From Frigidibacter sp037095735 (lineage in GTDB: Bacteria; Pseudomonadota; Alphaproteobacteria; Rhodobacterales; Rhodobacteraceae), in NCBI RefSeq assembly GCF_037095735.1, contig NZ_JBAWKD010000002.1, positions 434,001 through 498,000 on the forward strand: DNA of 64,000 nucleotides. The letters are read 5' to 3'. The notes under the pieces are model-generated. The model was not told where the DNA came from. It worked only from the letters and a program-made list of their open reading frames with translations, and ran no database searches. Every line of letters begins with the position of its first letter. Within the stretch, counting starts at the first letter, position 1. This document shows positions 16,881 through 24,576 of the stretch, one piece after another. Position numbers and translations under genes: made by a program.

Positions 16881-17546
16881 ATGGTCGAATGGATCACCAG
16901 CCAGGCCCCCGTGCCCTACCCCGAGGCGCTAAAGGCGATGGAAGAGCGGGTCGCGGCCATCGCCGCCGGCACCGCCGGCGAGGCGATCTGGCTGCTCGAA
17001 CATCCGCCGCTCTACACCGCCGGGACCTCGGCAGATCCCGCGGACCTGGTGGCGCCCGACCGCTTCCCGGTCTTCGAGGCCGGCCGCGGCGGGCAATACA
17101 CCTATCACGGCCCCGGCCAGCGCATCGCCTATGTAATGCTGGACCTGAACGCCCGCGGGCGCGATGTGCGCTGCTTCGTCTCGCGGCTGGAAAGCTGGGT
17201 GATCGCGACGCTGGCCGAGTTCAACATCCGCGGCGAGAAGCGCGACGGGCGCGTCGGCGTCTGGGTCGCGCGGCCCGACAAGCCGCCGCTGCCCGACGGC
17301 ACCCCGCGCGAGGACAAGATCGCCGCGATCGGCGTCAAGCTGCGCCGCTGGGTCAGCTTCCACGGCATCTCGATCAACGTCGAGCCGGACCTGTCGCATT
17401 TCGAGGGCATCGTGCCCTGCGGCATCCGCGGCCACGGGGTCACCAGCCTGGTGGACCTCGGCCTGCCGGTGACGATGGCCGACCTCGACGCGGCGCTGAT
17501 GGCGAATTTCGAACCGGTGTTCTCGGCCGCCCCCGCCTGCGCCTGA
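16881..17546 (+). CDS. lipB: Lipoyl(octanoyl) transferase LipB
   Basis: A 221-residue cytoplasmic enzyme that moves octanoyl groups from acyl carrier protein to lipoyl domains of dehydrogenase complexes. LEHPPLYTAG, RGGQYTYHGPGQ and the active-site CGIRGHGVTSL with its catalytic Cys are all present, as is the Lys in IAAIGVKLRRW. The length is normal for the family. GGAGGG lies upstream of the ATG. It stands alone between a divergent secreted-protein gene and the cytochrome genes. Confidence 0.95.
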   Translation: MVEWITSQAPVPYPEALKAMEERVAAIAAGTAGEAIWLLEHPPLYTAGTSADPADLVAPDRFPVFEAGRGGQYTYHGPGQRIAYVMLDLNARGRDVRCFVSRLESWVIATLAEFNIRGEKRDGRVGVWVARPDKPPLPDGTPREDKIAAIGVKLRRWVSFHGISINVEPDLSHFEGIVPCGIRGHGVTSLVDLGLPVTMADLDAALMANFEPVFSAAPACA

Positions 17547-17778
17547 GGCGGACCGCCTCGGACCCGGGCCGAAGCCGCCCCTGCCCCCGACAGCCCGCGG
17601 TGACGCGGCGTCCGGGGCCGCGCTACGACCAATGGAGGACGCGACGGCGCCGGGCGGCTGCGGCATTCTGCGCGGTGCAGGCGCAGGCCGGCCCGCGACA
17701 GGTTGACGGATGGCGTTGCGCCGCCGCGCGATCTACTGCGGCAGGCGAGATGCGCGAGGAAGGCCAAGGAGGATACCC

Positions 17779-18192
17779 ATGCTGAAACATCTCATCGCCG
17801 CGACCGGGGCGCTTTTGCTGCTCGCCGGGGCCGCGACGGCGCAGGACGCCGCCAAGGGCGAGACCGAATTCAAGAAGTGCCGCGCCTGCCACGAGATCGT
17901 GGGCGCCGACGGCACCGAGATCGTGAAGGGCGGCAAGACCGGCCCGAACCTCTACGGCGTGATCGGCCGGGCCGCGGGCACCGCCGAGGGCTTCTCGTAT
18001 TCCGACGCGCTCAAGGAACTGGGCGCGGCCGGCGAGGTCTGGACCGAAGAGGATCTGGCCGCCTATGTCACCGACCCGAACGCCTATGTTCAGGAGAAGA
18101 CCGGCGACAAGGGCGCGAAGACCAAGATGACCTTCAAGCTCAACAAGGCGCAGGCCGATGTCGCGGCCTATCTGGCCAGCGTCGTGAAGTGA
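17779..18192 (+). CDS. cycA: Cytochrome c2-type soluble cytochrome c
   Basis: A 137-residue class I cytochrome c. The signal peptide MLKHLIAATGALLLLAGAATA exports it to the periplasm. CRACH at residues 34-38 binds heme covalently and Met117 in KMTFKL is the expected axial ligand. The insertions GGKTGPNLYGVIGR and TGDKGAK resemble long-type cytochromes c2/c550 of Rhodobacter and Paracoccus. It carries electrons from the bc1 complex to oxidases. AAGGAGG precedes the ATG at 17779, which is chosen over an upstream in-frame ATG. ctaD follows 253 bases downstream. Confidence 0.82.
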   Translation: MLKHLIAATGALLLLAGAATAQDAAKGETEFKKCRACHEIVGADGTEIVKGGKTGPNLYGVIGRAAGTAEGFSYSDALKELGAAGEVWTEEDLAAYVTDPNAYVQEKTGDKGAKTKMTFKLNKAQADVAAYLASVVK

Positions 18193-18445
18193 GATCCCGG
18201 CGCGGGGCCGGCGCTGTCCGGCCCCCGCCCCCGCTTTTGCCCCGCGTCGCGCCACCGGGACGTCGCGGCACGCCGCATCCCTGCGACAGCATGACGCAGG
18301 TTCCTGCAATGCTTTCCGGCAGATGCGGCAAATTTTCCCCTTCCGGCCCTCGCCGCGATTGCCCGTGCGCGCCATTCGGCATATGACGTTTTCGTGTGCG
18401 GCGCGGGAGGCTTCGGGACCGCCGCCAAGAATTTGGGAGAGATTC

Positions 18446-20119
18446 ATGGCCGACGCAGCCATCCATGGCCACGGAGAGCATGACCACCGCGGGTTCTTCA
18501 CCCGCTGGTTCATGTCGACGAACCACAAGGACATCGGCGTCCTTTACCTGTTCACCGCCGGGCTCGTGGGCCTTCTGTCGGTGCTGTTCACCGTCTACAT
18601 GCGCATGGAGCTGATGCATCCGGGCGTGCAGTTCATGTGCCTCGAGGGCGCGCGGCTCTTCCCCTCGGGCGAGGCCTGCACCCCGAACGGCCACCTGTGG
18701 AACGTGATGATCACCTACCACGGCGTGCTGATGATGTTCTTCGTCGTCATCCCGGCGCTCTTCGGCGGCTTCGGCAACTACTTCATGCCGCTGCAGATCG
18801 GCGCGCCGGACATGGCCTTCCCGCGGCTGAACAACCTCAGCTACTGGCTCTATGTCACCGGGGTCGCGCTCGGCGTCGCCTCGATGCTGGCGCCGGGGGG
18901 CGACAGCCAGGCCGGCGCGGGGGTGGGCTGGGTGCTGTACCCGCCGCTGTCGACGCAGAACGCGGACACCTCGTCGATGGACCTCGCGATCTTCGCGGTC
19001 CACGTCTCGGGCGCCTCGTCGATCCTGGGCGCGATCAACATGATCACCACCTTCCTGAACATGCGCGCCCCGGGCATGACCCTGCACAAGGTGCCGCTCT
19101 TCGGCTGGTCGATCTTCGTCACCTCGTGGCTGATCCTGCTGTCGCTGCCCGTGCTGGCCGGCGCGATCACCATGCTGCTGATGGACCGCAACTTCGGCAC
19201 CGCCTTCTTCGACCCGGCCGGCGGCGGCGACCCGATCCTGTATCAGCACATCCTGTGGTTCTTCGGGCACCCGGAAGTCTACATCATCATCCTGCCCGGC
19301 TTCGGCATCATCAGCCACGTCATCGCGACCTTCTCGCGCAAGCCGATCTTCGGCTACCTGCCAATGGTCTACGCGATGGTGGCGATCGGGGTGCTGGGCT
19401 TCGTCGTCTGGGCGCACCACATGTACACCGTGGGCATGTCGCTGACCCAGCAGAGCTACTTCATGCTGGCGACCATGGTCATCGCGGTGCCGACCGGCGT
19501 GAAGGTCTTCAGCTGGATCGCGACGATGTGGGGCGGCTCGATCGAGTTCAAGACGCCGATGCTCTGGGCCTTCGGGTTCCTGTTCCTGTTCACCGTCGGC
19601 GGCGTGACCGGCGTGGTCCTGTCGCAGGCCCCCGTCGACCGCGTCTACCATGACACCTACTACGTCGTGGCCCACTTCCACTACGTGATGAGCCTTGGCG
19701 CGGTCTTCGGGATCTTCGCCGGCGTCTACTACTGGATCGGCAAGATGTCGGGCCGGCAGTATCCGGAATGGGCGGGCAAGCTGCACTTCTGGATGATGTT
19801 CATCGGTGCGAACCTGACCTTCTTCCCGCAGCACTTCCTGGGCCGCCAGGGCATGCCGCGCCGCTACATCGACTATCCGGAAGCCTACGCGACCTGGAAC
19901 TTCGTCTCGTCGATGGGCGCCTTCCTCAGCTTCGCCTCGTTCCTGTTCTTCATCGGCATCGTCTTCTACACGCTGACCCGCGGCGCGCGGGTGACCGAGA
20001 ACAACTACTGGAACGAATACGCCGACACGCTGGAATGGACCCTGCCCTCGCCGCCGCCCGAACACACGTTCGAGCAGCTGCCGAAGCGCGAGGACTGGGA
20101 CCACCACCACGCGCACTGA
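18446..20119 (+). CDS. ctaD: Cytochrome c oxidase subunit I (aa3 type)
   Basis: A 557-residue membrane protein with about twelve transmembrane helices. WFMSTNHKDIGVLYL opens the chain. GHPEVYIIILPGFG carries CuB and cross-linked His/Tyr-region residues and the D-channel Glu. AHHMYTVG, KVFSWIATMWGG and VAHFHYVMSLGAVF supply the other heme a/a3 ligands. The size matches Rhodobacter/Paracoccus CtaD. GGGAGAG precedes the ATG at 18446. The other oxidase subunits are not nearby, so assembly relies on genes elsewhere. Confidence 0.96.
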   Translation: MADAAIHGHGEHDHRGFFTRWFMSTNHKDIGVLYLFTAGLVGLLSVLFTVYMRMELMHPGVQFMCLEGARLFPSGEACTPNGHLWNVMITYHGVLMMFFVVIPALFGGFGNYFMPLQIGAPDMAFPRLNNLSYWLYVTGVALGVASMLAPGGDSQAGAGVGWVLYPPLSTQNADTSSMDLAIFAVHVSGASSILGAINMITTFLNMRAPGMTLHKVPLFGWSIFVTSWLILLSLPVLAGAITMLLMDRNFGTAFFDPAGGGDPILYQHILWFFGHPEVYIIILPGFGIISHVIATFSRKPIFGYLPMVYAMVAIGVLGFVVWAHHMYTVGMSLTQQSYFMLATMVIAVPTGVKVFSWIATMWGGSIEFKTPMLWAFGFLFLFTVGGVTGVVLSQAPVDRVYHDTYYVVAHFHYVMSLGAVFGIFAGVYYWIGKMSGRQYPEWAGKLHFWMMFIGANLTFFPQHFLGRQGMPRRYIDYPEAYATWNFVSSMGAFLSFASFLFFIGIVFYTLTRGARVTENNYWNEYADTLEWTLPSPPPEHTFEQLPKREDWDHHHAH

Positions 20120-20148
20120 CGGCTGGACCGTCCAGGTCTGAAACGACA

Positions 20149-20182
20149 GACGGCCCCGGAGCGATCCGGGGCCGTCTTCGTT
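20149..20182 (+). terminator. Rho-independent terminator after ctaD
   Basis: GACGGCCCCGGA pairs with TCCGGGGCCGTC around a GCGA tetraloop (20149-20176), followed by TTCGTTT. The 12-bp stem lies 29 bases after the ctaD stop. Confidence 0.8.
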
Positions 20183-20240
20183 TCAGGGGCCGAAGATACG
20201 ATCCACCCGTTTTGCCGCCGGGCGGTCGACTGGCGCTGTT

Positions 20241-20615
20241 CTACTTGAGAACGACGCCGTTATCCGCAACCGCCAGTTCCGTCGTCCCGGTCGCGCCCGA
20301 CAGGGCGCCCCGCGCCTTGTACTTGCCGTTCCAGTCGCGCGACCCCAGACCGGCGCCGCCGGCAAGGTCACGGCCAGGATCGGTCCGGCCGTAGCGCCCC
20401 GCCGCACCGCTGCGCGACGACAGCGCCGCAGAGGGCTGCTCGACCGCGAGCGGATTGGTGCGGAATCGACCGATGGTCTGGTTCACCGGCGCCTCTGCCG
20501 TGGCAGCCGACGGCGGCACGATGATCACATCCGCCCGCGCCGGCATCGCCGCCGCGAGTGTGAGCAGAAGCGCCGCGCCAAGAGCACGGCTGTCATGGTT
20601 GCATAGGAATTTCAT
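20241..20615 (-). CDS. Small secreted protein of unknown function
   Basis: A 124-residue protein with a signal peptide (hydrophobic core LGAALLLTLAAAMPARA, cut before DVIIVPP). The mature part is Gly/Ser/Arg-rich without cysteines and has no family I recognise. GGGAG lies nine bases before the ATG. It is convergent with ctaD and divergent from the gene at 20827. Codon use fits the neighbourhood, so it is probably a real periplasmic or surface protein. Confidence 0.6.
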   Translation of the reverse strand: MKFLCNHDSRALGAALLLTLAAAMPARADVIIVPPSAATAEAPVNQTIGRFRTNPLAVEQPSAALSSRSGAAGRYGRTDPGRDLAGGAGLGSRDWNGKYKARGALSGATGTTELAVADNGVVLK

Positions 20616-20826
20616 GGCACAACTCCCGAATGGCCCTTAAAAAGACCCTGTCAGTACCCCCGCCGCCGGCCTTCGTTCCCCCCGAAGTGCCCCGGCATCG
20701 ATGTCGACGACTATCCATGCCGCCCCCCCTGCACGCGACGCAGGAAGGCGGAAAGCACTGGAAATCATTCGAATTTCCAATTTTCGAGTTCCGGCGTTTG
20801 TTGCAACCCGAGGGGATCGTTCAAGA

Positions 20827-21759
20827 ATGTCTTTCGCCCGCAAGCTCAGCCTCACGGCCGCTGTCCTTGCCTGCGGCTCCCGCAAGGAGCTTTGCGCATG
20901 CTTCCGCGGGGTGAATCCCGCGACCGAATTCGAGCTGGAACGCAGCTTCAAATGGCTGCAGGGCCGCGCCCAGCCCCGCTCGCGCCAGATCTACGAGGAT
21001 TGGGCGCGGCTTCTGGGCACGACGCGGCCGGGCGTCTGGCTCGCCGGCTGCTCGACCGAAGCCTTCCTCGACGAGATCTGCCGCCAGTTCTCGGCCGACC
21101 CGGCGCTGCTGCAGGCACAGGCGCGCGCCTTCGCCCCCGATGCCTGGACCGGCAACGACCTCGGCCCCGAGGACGAGGCGGCGCAGCTGTCGGGCAGCTT
21201 CCTGTGCTATTCGCGCAGCTGGTCGCCCTATCACCAGGACACGCTGATCCGCGGCGTCTTCTCGCTGACCGAGCGGCGCCGCGGCCGCCTGACCGCGACC
21301 TATACCGAGACCCTGCCCCGCGGCGCCCTGATCTGCGAGGGCGAGGCGCATCGCGAGGGCTCGGTCCTGCATGCCGCCGTGGCCGCGCGCGGCCGGGCCG
21401 GGCATGAACGGCTGTTCTTCTCGCTTCTGGTGCCGGGAAGGCCGGTCAACGTGCTGTGCGGACAGATGCAGGGGGTGATCATCTCGGGCCCGGAACCGCA
21501 GCCCTCGTCGGCACGGATCATCATGCTGCGAATCCCGCCGGTCGAACTGCTGCCCCCGCCCTGCTACGTGCCCGCCACGCCTGACGCGCTGGCTGCCAAT
21601 CTCGACGGCTTCGCGCTGCCGCCGATCCCGCGCCTGCATCTGGCGGGCGAACTGCTGGCCTTCCTCGACCGCGATCGCACCCGCCCGGTCAACCAGGTGA
21701 CCTTCCGCGAACTGACCGACCTTTCGATGCTGCTCGAGGGCGCCTGCGCAGAGGACTGA
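20827..21759 (+). CDS. Conserved hypothetical protein with a possible N-terminal helix-turn-helix
   Basis: A 310-residue protein. The first 65 residues (LSLTAAVLACGSRKELCACF, then FKWLQGRAQPRSRQIYEDWARLL) have the spacing of a helical DNA-binding or phage-repressor-like domain. The middle (GSFLCYSRSWSPYHQDTLIRG) and C-terminal parts match nothing I know. The ATG at 20827 is preceded by GAGGGG at a long but usable spacing; an earlier in-frame start at 20701 reads through AT-richer, non-coding-looking sequence. There is no signal peptide, so it is cytoplasmic. Confidence 0.6.
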   Translation: MSFARKLSLTAAVLACGSRKELCACFRGVNPATEFELERSFKWLQGRAQPRSRQIYEDWARLLGTTRPGVWLAGCSTEAFLDEICRQFSADPALLQAQARAFAPDAWTGNDLGPEDEAAQLSGSFLCYSRSWSPYHQDTLIRGVFSLTERRRGRLTATYTETLPRGALICEGEAHREGSVLHAAVAARGRAGHERLFFSLLVPGRPVNVLCGQMQGVIISGPEPQPSSARIIMLRIPPVELLPPPCYVPATPDALAANLDGFALPPIPRLHLAGELLAFLDRDRTRPVNQVTFRELTDLSMLLEGACAED

Positions 21760-21885
21760 GGGACGAAGACGAGGCGATGTCCCCGTTCCTGCCCGCCCCC
21801 CTTGCCGCGCGGGCGGGAACGGGGCTAGCTGGACCGGGGCACCGCCTTCGGACAAGCGCGCGCCCTGCGAGGCCGAGGACCCGCC

Positions 21886-22410
21886 ATGCCCTATGAATGG
21901 ATCGCCGCCGCGCCGGTCCCTGCCGCCGCCGCCGATGCGGTCACGGCAGAACTTCATCTGTGGCCCTATCGCTCGCTGCCGCGCCGCGGCTTCGTGGCCT
22001 TCATCGCCGCGACCTGCCTGCTGCTGTTGCTGCCACTGATCGCGGTGCTCGGCTCGCCCGTGCTCTGGGCGCTGCTGCCCTTCCTCGTCGCGGCGGTCGG
22101 CGCGGTCTGGTGGGCGCTCTCGCGCAGCTACCGCGACGGCGAAGTGCTCGAGGTGCTGCGTCTCGCCCCCGGCACCGTGACGCTGAGCCACCGCCCGGCG
22201 CGCGGAGCGTCGCGCGAATGGCAGGCCAATCCCTATTGGGTCGAACTGCAAAGCTATGACAGCGGCGGGCCGGTGCCGCATTACCTGACCCTGCGCGGCG
22301 CGGGCCGCGAGGTCGAGATCGGCGCCTTCCTCAGCGAGGACGAGCGCCGCGCCCTGAAGCCCGAACTGCAGCGGGCCCTGTCGCGGCTGCGCGCGCCGGC
22401 GGCGCCCTGA
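21886..22410 (+). CDS. DUF2244 family membrane protein
   Basis: A 174-residue protein with two adjacent hydrophobic helices (FIAATCLLLLLPLIAVL and LLPFLVAAVGAVWWAL, residues about 42-84). A soluble C-terminal domain follows, with WQANPYWVEL and a GREVEIGAFLSEDER-like end, typical of DUF2244. The family is widespread in alphaproteobacteria; its function is not established. The start is supported by GAGGACC-type sequence upstream and by the family's usual length. Confidence 0.78.
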   Translation: MPYEWIAAAPVPAAAADAVTAELHLWPYRSLPRRGFVAFIAATCLLLLLPLIAVLGSPVLWALLPFLVAAVGAVWWALSRSYRDGEVLEVLRLAPGTVTLSHRPARGASREWQANPYWVELQSYDSGGPVPHYLTLRGAGREVEIGAFLSEDERRALKPELQRALSRLRAPAAP

Positions 22411-22416
22411 GCGCGC

Positions 22417-22602
22417 CTAGTCGCCGGCCCGCTCGGGCAGCCCCTTGCGCGGAGTCGAGGCCAGCTCTTCCAGCTCGGCCTCGGTCATGGTCTTGGCCAT
22501 GTCCTTCGACGCGCCCTTCAGCTTCGATTTCGGCGTTTCGCCGCGCTTGGCGGACAGGGCCGCCCCGGCGGCCTTCTGCTGGGCTTTCGATGTTGCAGGC
22601 AT
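22417..22602 (-). CDS. DUF3008 family small protein
   Basis: A 61-residue basic, Lys/Ala-rich protein starting MPATSKAQQKAAGAAL, the typical DUF3008 opening. A KSKLKGASKDM segment and an acidic end follow. No signal peptide or membrane segment is present. The ATG has GGGAGA upstream. A GGAAC-N17-CGTT element at 22636-22661 suggests control by an alphaproteobacterial general-stress sigma factor. Members are often stress-associated, but the mechanism is unknown. Confidence 0.8.
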   Translation of the reverse strand: MPATSKAQQKAAGAALSAKRGETPKSKLKGASKDMAKTMTEAELEELASTPRKGLPERAGD

Positions 22603-22635
22603 CGCGGTTCTCCCATGGACATCATGTCCCGGGAA

Positions 22636-22661
22636 AACGCGCCGGCCGGGTCCGCCGTTCC
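22636..22661 (-). promoter_or_regulatory. Candidate EcfG-type general stress promoter for the DUF3008 gene
   Basis: On the reverse strand GGAAC (22657-22661) and CGTT (22636-22639) are exactly 17 bases apart and lie 34 bases before the start codon. This matches the published GGAAC-N16/17-CGTT pattern of the alphaproteobacterial general stress sigma factor. Confidence 0.55.
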
Positions 22662-22682
22662 GGACCCGCCCAGAACCGCGCC

Positions 22683-23144
22683 TCAGCCGAGCCGCGTCTT
22701 CAGCAGGCCGCCGACCAGCCCGAAGTCCATCTGCCCGGCATAGCGCGCCTTCAGCGCCGCCATCACCTTGCCCATGTCGCGCAGGCTGGCGGCACCGGTC
22801 TCGGCCACGGCACCGTCGATCGCGGCCGCCACCTCGTCCTCGCTCAGCTGGCGCGGCAGGAACTCCTCGATCACCTTGACCTCGTTCAGTTCCTTCTCGG
22901 CCAATTCCAGCCGCCCGCCCTCTTCATAGGCCCGCGCGCTTTCCTGCCGCTGCTTGACCATCTTGGCCAGGATCGCCAGCACCTCGGTCTCGCCCAGACC
23001 GCCCTCGCCGCCACCCTCGCCCCTGAGCGCGATCTCGCGATCCTTGATCGCGGCGTTGATCAGGCGCAGCGTCGACAGCCGGTCCGCCTCCTTGGCCTTC
23101 ATCGCCTCTTTGAGCGCCGAGGCGATGCGGTCTTTCATGGTCAT
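22683..23144 (-). CDS. GatB/YqeY domain-containing protein
   Basis: A 153-residue cytoplasmic protein of the YqeY family, related to the tail domain of the GatB amidotransferase subunit. It contains ALKEAMKAKEADRLSTLRLI, MVKQRQESARAYEEGGR and VIEEFLPRQLSEDE, which define the family. Three nearby ATG codons are possible; 23144 gives MTMKDRI and the normal length. It lies divergent from carA, as is common in Rhodobacteraceae. A role in tRNA-dependent amidation is suggested by family membership only. Confidence 0.88.
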   Translation of the reverse strand: MTMKDRIASALKEAMKAKEADRLSTLRLINAAIKDREIALRGEGGGEGGLGETEVLAILAKMVKQRQESARAYEEGGRLELAEKELNEVKVIEEFLPRQLSEDEVAAAIDGAVAETGAASLRDMGKVMAALKARYAGQMDFGLVGGLLKTRLG

Positions 23145-23294
23145 GGGAGGGTCCGTGAGACGTTTCAAAGGCGGCCAGCATACAGCGTTCAGGGGTCCTT
23201 AACAACGCCCGCGCGGCGGCGCGGCATGCCGCCTTGACCCCGCCCGGCCCCGACTTTAGGTTGCCGCGGATTTGACCGCCGGGGAGTCGCGCCC

Positions 23295-24455
23295 ATGCCC
23301 ATCCAAGCCCAACCGAAACCGACCGCCTGCCTCGCGCTCGCTGATGGCACGCTGTTCTACGGGACGGGCTTCGGCGCCGTTGGCGAGACCGTCGCCGAGC
23401 TCGTCTTCAACACGGCGATGACCGGTTACCAAGAAATCATGACCGACCCGTCCTACGCGGGCCAGGTCGTGACCTTCACCTTCCCCCATGTCGGCAACGT
23501 CGGCACCACCCCCGAGGATGACGAGACCGGCGACCCGGTCGCCGCCGGCATGGTGGTGAAATGGGACCCGACCGAACCGTCGAACTGGCGCGCGGCCGAG
23601 CATCTGGTGCCTTGGCTGGAAAAGCGCGGCCGCATCGGCATCGGCGGCATCGACACCCGCCGCCTGACCCGCGCCATCCGCCAGCAGGGCGCGCCGCATG
23701 TCGCGCTCGCCCATGATCCGGAGGGCAATTTCGACATCGACGCGCTGGTCAAGAAGGCCCGCGGCTGGTCCGGGCTCGTCGGGCTCGACCTCGCGAAGGA
23801 CGTGACCTGCGCCCAGAGCTACACCTGGAACGAGATGCGCTGGGCCTGGCCCGGCGGGTTCGAGGCCCGGAAAGAGCCGGGCATGAAGGTCGTCGCCATC
23901 GACTACGGCGCCAAGCGCAACATCCTGCGCTGCCTCGCCTCGGCCGGCTGCGACGTGACGGTGCTGCCCGCGACCGCGACCGCCGAGGACGTGCTGGCCC
24001 TGAACCCGGAAGGCGTGTTCCTGTCGAACGGCCCCGGCGACCCGGCCGCGACCGGCGCCTATGCCGTGCCGATGATCCGCGGCGTGCTGGAAAAGGATCT
24101 GCCGGTCTTCGGCATCTGCCTTGGCCACCAGATGCTGGCGCTGGCGCTTGGCGCCAAGACCATCAAGATGAACCACGGCCATCACGGCGCGAACCATCCG
24201 GTGAAGGATCTCGAGACCGGCAAGGTCGAGATCACCTCGATGAACCACGGCTTCACCGTCGACAGCCAGACCCTGCCCGACGGCGTGATGGAGACGCATG
24301 TCTCGCTCTTCGACGGCTCGAACTGCGGGATCCGGATGACCGAACGCCCGGTGTTCTCGGTCCAGTACCACCCCGAGGCCAGCCCCGGCCCGCAGGACAG
24401 CTACTACCTGTTCGAGCGCTTCGCCGAAGCGATGAAGGCCCGCCGCGCCGCCTGA
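23295..24455 (+). CDS. carA: Carbamoyl-phosphate synthase small (glutaminase) subunit
   Basis: A 386-residue subunit that releases ammonia from glutamine for carbamoyl phosphate, used in arginine and pyrimidine synthesis. The N-terminal CPSase domain has LVFNTAMTGYQEIMTDPSY and GIGGIDTRRLTR. The C-terminal class I amidotransferase has the nucleophile Cys in FGICLGHQ and the His/Glu pair in YHPEASPGP. The length is normal. carB is not adjacent, so the large subunit is encoded elsewhere. Confidence 0.96.
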   Translation: MPIQAQPKPTACLALADGTLFYGTGFGAVGETVAELVFNTAMTGYQEIMTDPSYAGQVVTFTFPHVGNVGTTPEDDETGDPVAAGMVVKWDPTEPSNWRAAEHLVPWLEKRGRIGIGGIDTRRLTRAIRQQGAPHVALAHDPEGNFDIDALVKKARGWSGLVGLDLAKDVTCAQSYTWNEMRWAWPGGFEARKEPGMKVVAIDYGAKRNILRCLASAGCDVTVLPATATAEDVLALNPEGVFLSNGPGDPAATGAYAVPMIRGVLEKDLPVFGICLGHQMLALALGAKTIKMNHGHHGANHPVKDLETGKVEITSMNHGFTVDSQTLPDGVMETHVSLFDGSNCGIRMTERPVFSVQYHPEASPGPQDSYYLFERFAEAMKARRAA

Positions 24456-24576
24456 TCCCCGGCGCGCGGCTCCTTACGGGGGCCGCGCAGCGCTCGCGCG
24501 CAGGGTTAACCGCGAATTAACCACCCGACGCCGAGGCTCCCCGTAGGCCAGCCGCCTGCCAGCCGGGAGGAATCGC

